Of a DNA stretch of 5,164 nucleotides, positions 4,898-5,164 are shown piece by piece. Each line of letters opens with the position of its first letter. The first letter of the stretch is position 1. The position numbers were made by a program, and so were the translations under genes. The DNA comes from Clostridia bacterium. GTDB lineage: Bacteria > Bacillota > Clostridia > UMGS1810. The DNA lies in contig JAGBXL010000037.1 in assembly GCA_017629325.1 (NCBI GenBank), positions 1 to 5,164 on the forward strand, read 5' to 3'. The notes beneath the pieces were generated by a model, which saw only the letters and a list, made by a program, of their open reading frames with translations, made no database searches and was not told the DNA's origin.

Positions 4898-5164
4898 TTA
4901 TACGCCCCAGTAAGATGAGAAACCACCGTCAACCGGCAATACAGCACCGTTAACAAATGATGCCGCTTCTGAGCAGAGGAACATAACAGGTCCTGCCATT
5001 TCCTCAGGCTCGCCATATCGTCCCATTGGTGTTTTTGCAAGAACGCGCTGACCGCGGTCTGTTGCAGAACCGTCCTCATTGGTCAAAAGATATCTGTTTT
5101 GATTTGTAAGCAAAAATCCGGGTGCAATTGCATTTACTCTTATATTATTGCTGTAATTCTGATT
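4898..5164 (-). CDS. uxuB: Short-chain dehydrogenase, probable D-mannonate oxidoreductase, C-terminal 88 aa (partial)
   Basis: The frame is open to the right edge of the window, so the gene starts outside. The visible C-terminus begins NQNYSNNIRVNAIAPGF, the SDR segment after the catalytic YxxxK helix (catalytic residues are out of view). It continues with LLTNQNRYLL, a TPMGRYGEPEEMAGPVMFL segment and the closing NGAVLPVDGGFSSYWGV, all typical of classical SDRs. The long TNQNR insert and the S-x-Y-x-GV ending resemble the SDR-type D-mannonate oxidoreductase of Bacillus (YjmF), which interconverts fructuronate and mannonate with NAD(P)H. A generic gluconate 5-dehydrogenase or 3-oxoacyl reductase annotation is the alternative. 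ATG-like starts inside this stretch, such as the TTG at 5113, are internal. It is first in a - strand pair with the yjmC-like gene 28 bases downstream, so they are probably co-transcribed. Confidence 0.78.
   Translation of the reverse strand, partial: NQNYSNNIRVNAIAPGFLLTNQNRYLLTNEDGSATDRGQRVLAKTPMGRYGEPEEMAGPVMFLCSEAASFVNGAVLPVDGGFSSYWGV

Overview
The window looks like chromosomal DNA from a low-G+C, endospore-forming member of the Firmicutes/Clostridia. The grounds are strong A/T bias, GGAGG ribosome binding sites, sigma-A promoters, a TmcAL (YlbM-type) gene, a tRNA gene without encoded CCA, and a 24-codon open reading frame that matches the sporulation peptide SpoVM. Species cannot be named from the sequence alone.

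Layout from left to right. (1) Positions 1-783 hold the 3' two thirds of tmcAL, on the + strand and open at the left edge. It converges on spoVM (798-872, - strand). A 15-bp hairpin (764-800) overlaps both gene ends and is probably a shared bidirectional terminator. (2) Upstream of spoVM on the same strand is a 51-codon hydrophobic protein gene (915-1070) with a strong ribosome binding site. (3) A textbook sigma-A promoter (1137-1165) drives tRNA-Thr(CGT) (1184-1256). A second bidirectional hairpin (1260-1299) separates it from a LysR-type regulator (1319-2260, - strand). (4) The LysR gene is divergent from an AlaA-like class I/II aminotransferase (2372-3568, + strand). Between them is a 32-bp near-palindrome that carries two fully superimposed, face-to-face promoters. 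This is the most striking piece of DNA architecture in the window. (5) A 212-bp non-coding gap (3569-3780) holds two hairpins that separate the aminotransferase from a converging operon. (6) That - strand operon has the 3' end of a short-chain dehydrogenase resembling Bacillus D-mannonate oxidoreductase (YjmF/UxuB), open at the right edge, followed by a malate/lactate-dehydrogenase-family oxidoreductase resembling YjmC. The pair looks like the tail of a hexuronate (glucuronate/galacturonate) catabolic operon.

How the genes work together: the LysR protein probably controls the divergent aminotransferase and itself. The two oxidoreductases probably act in the same sugar-acid pathway. TmcAL and tRNA-Thr are translation genes, and SpoVM with its hydrophobic neighbour may form a small sporulation-expressed unit. 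Nothing here is a mobile element, CRISPR array or defence system. The items most worth a second look are the superimposed promoters, the unannotated SpoVM-like peptide with its 51-aa neighbour, and unusual residues beside the catalytic lysine of the aminotransferase.
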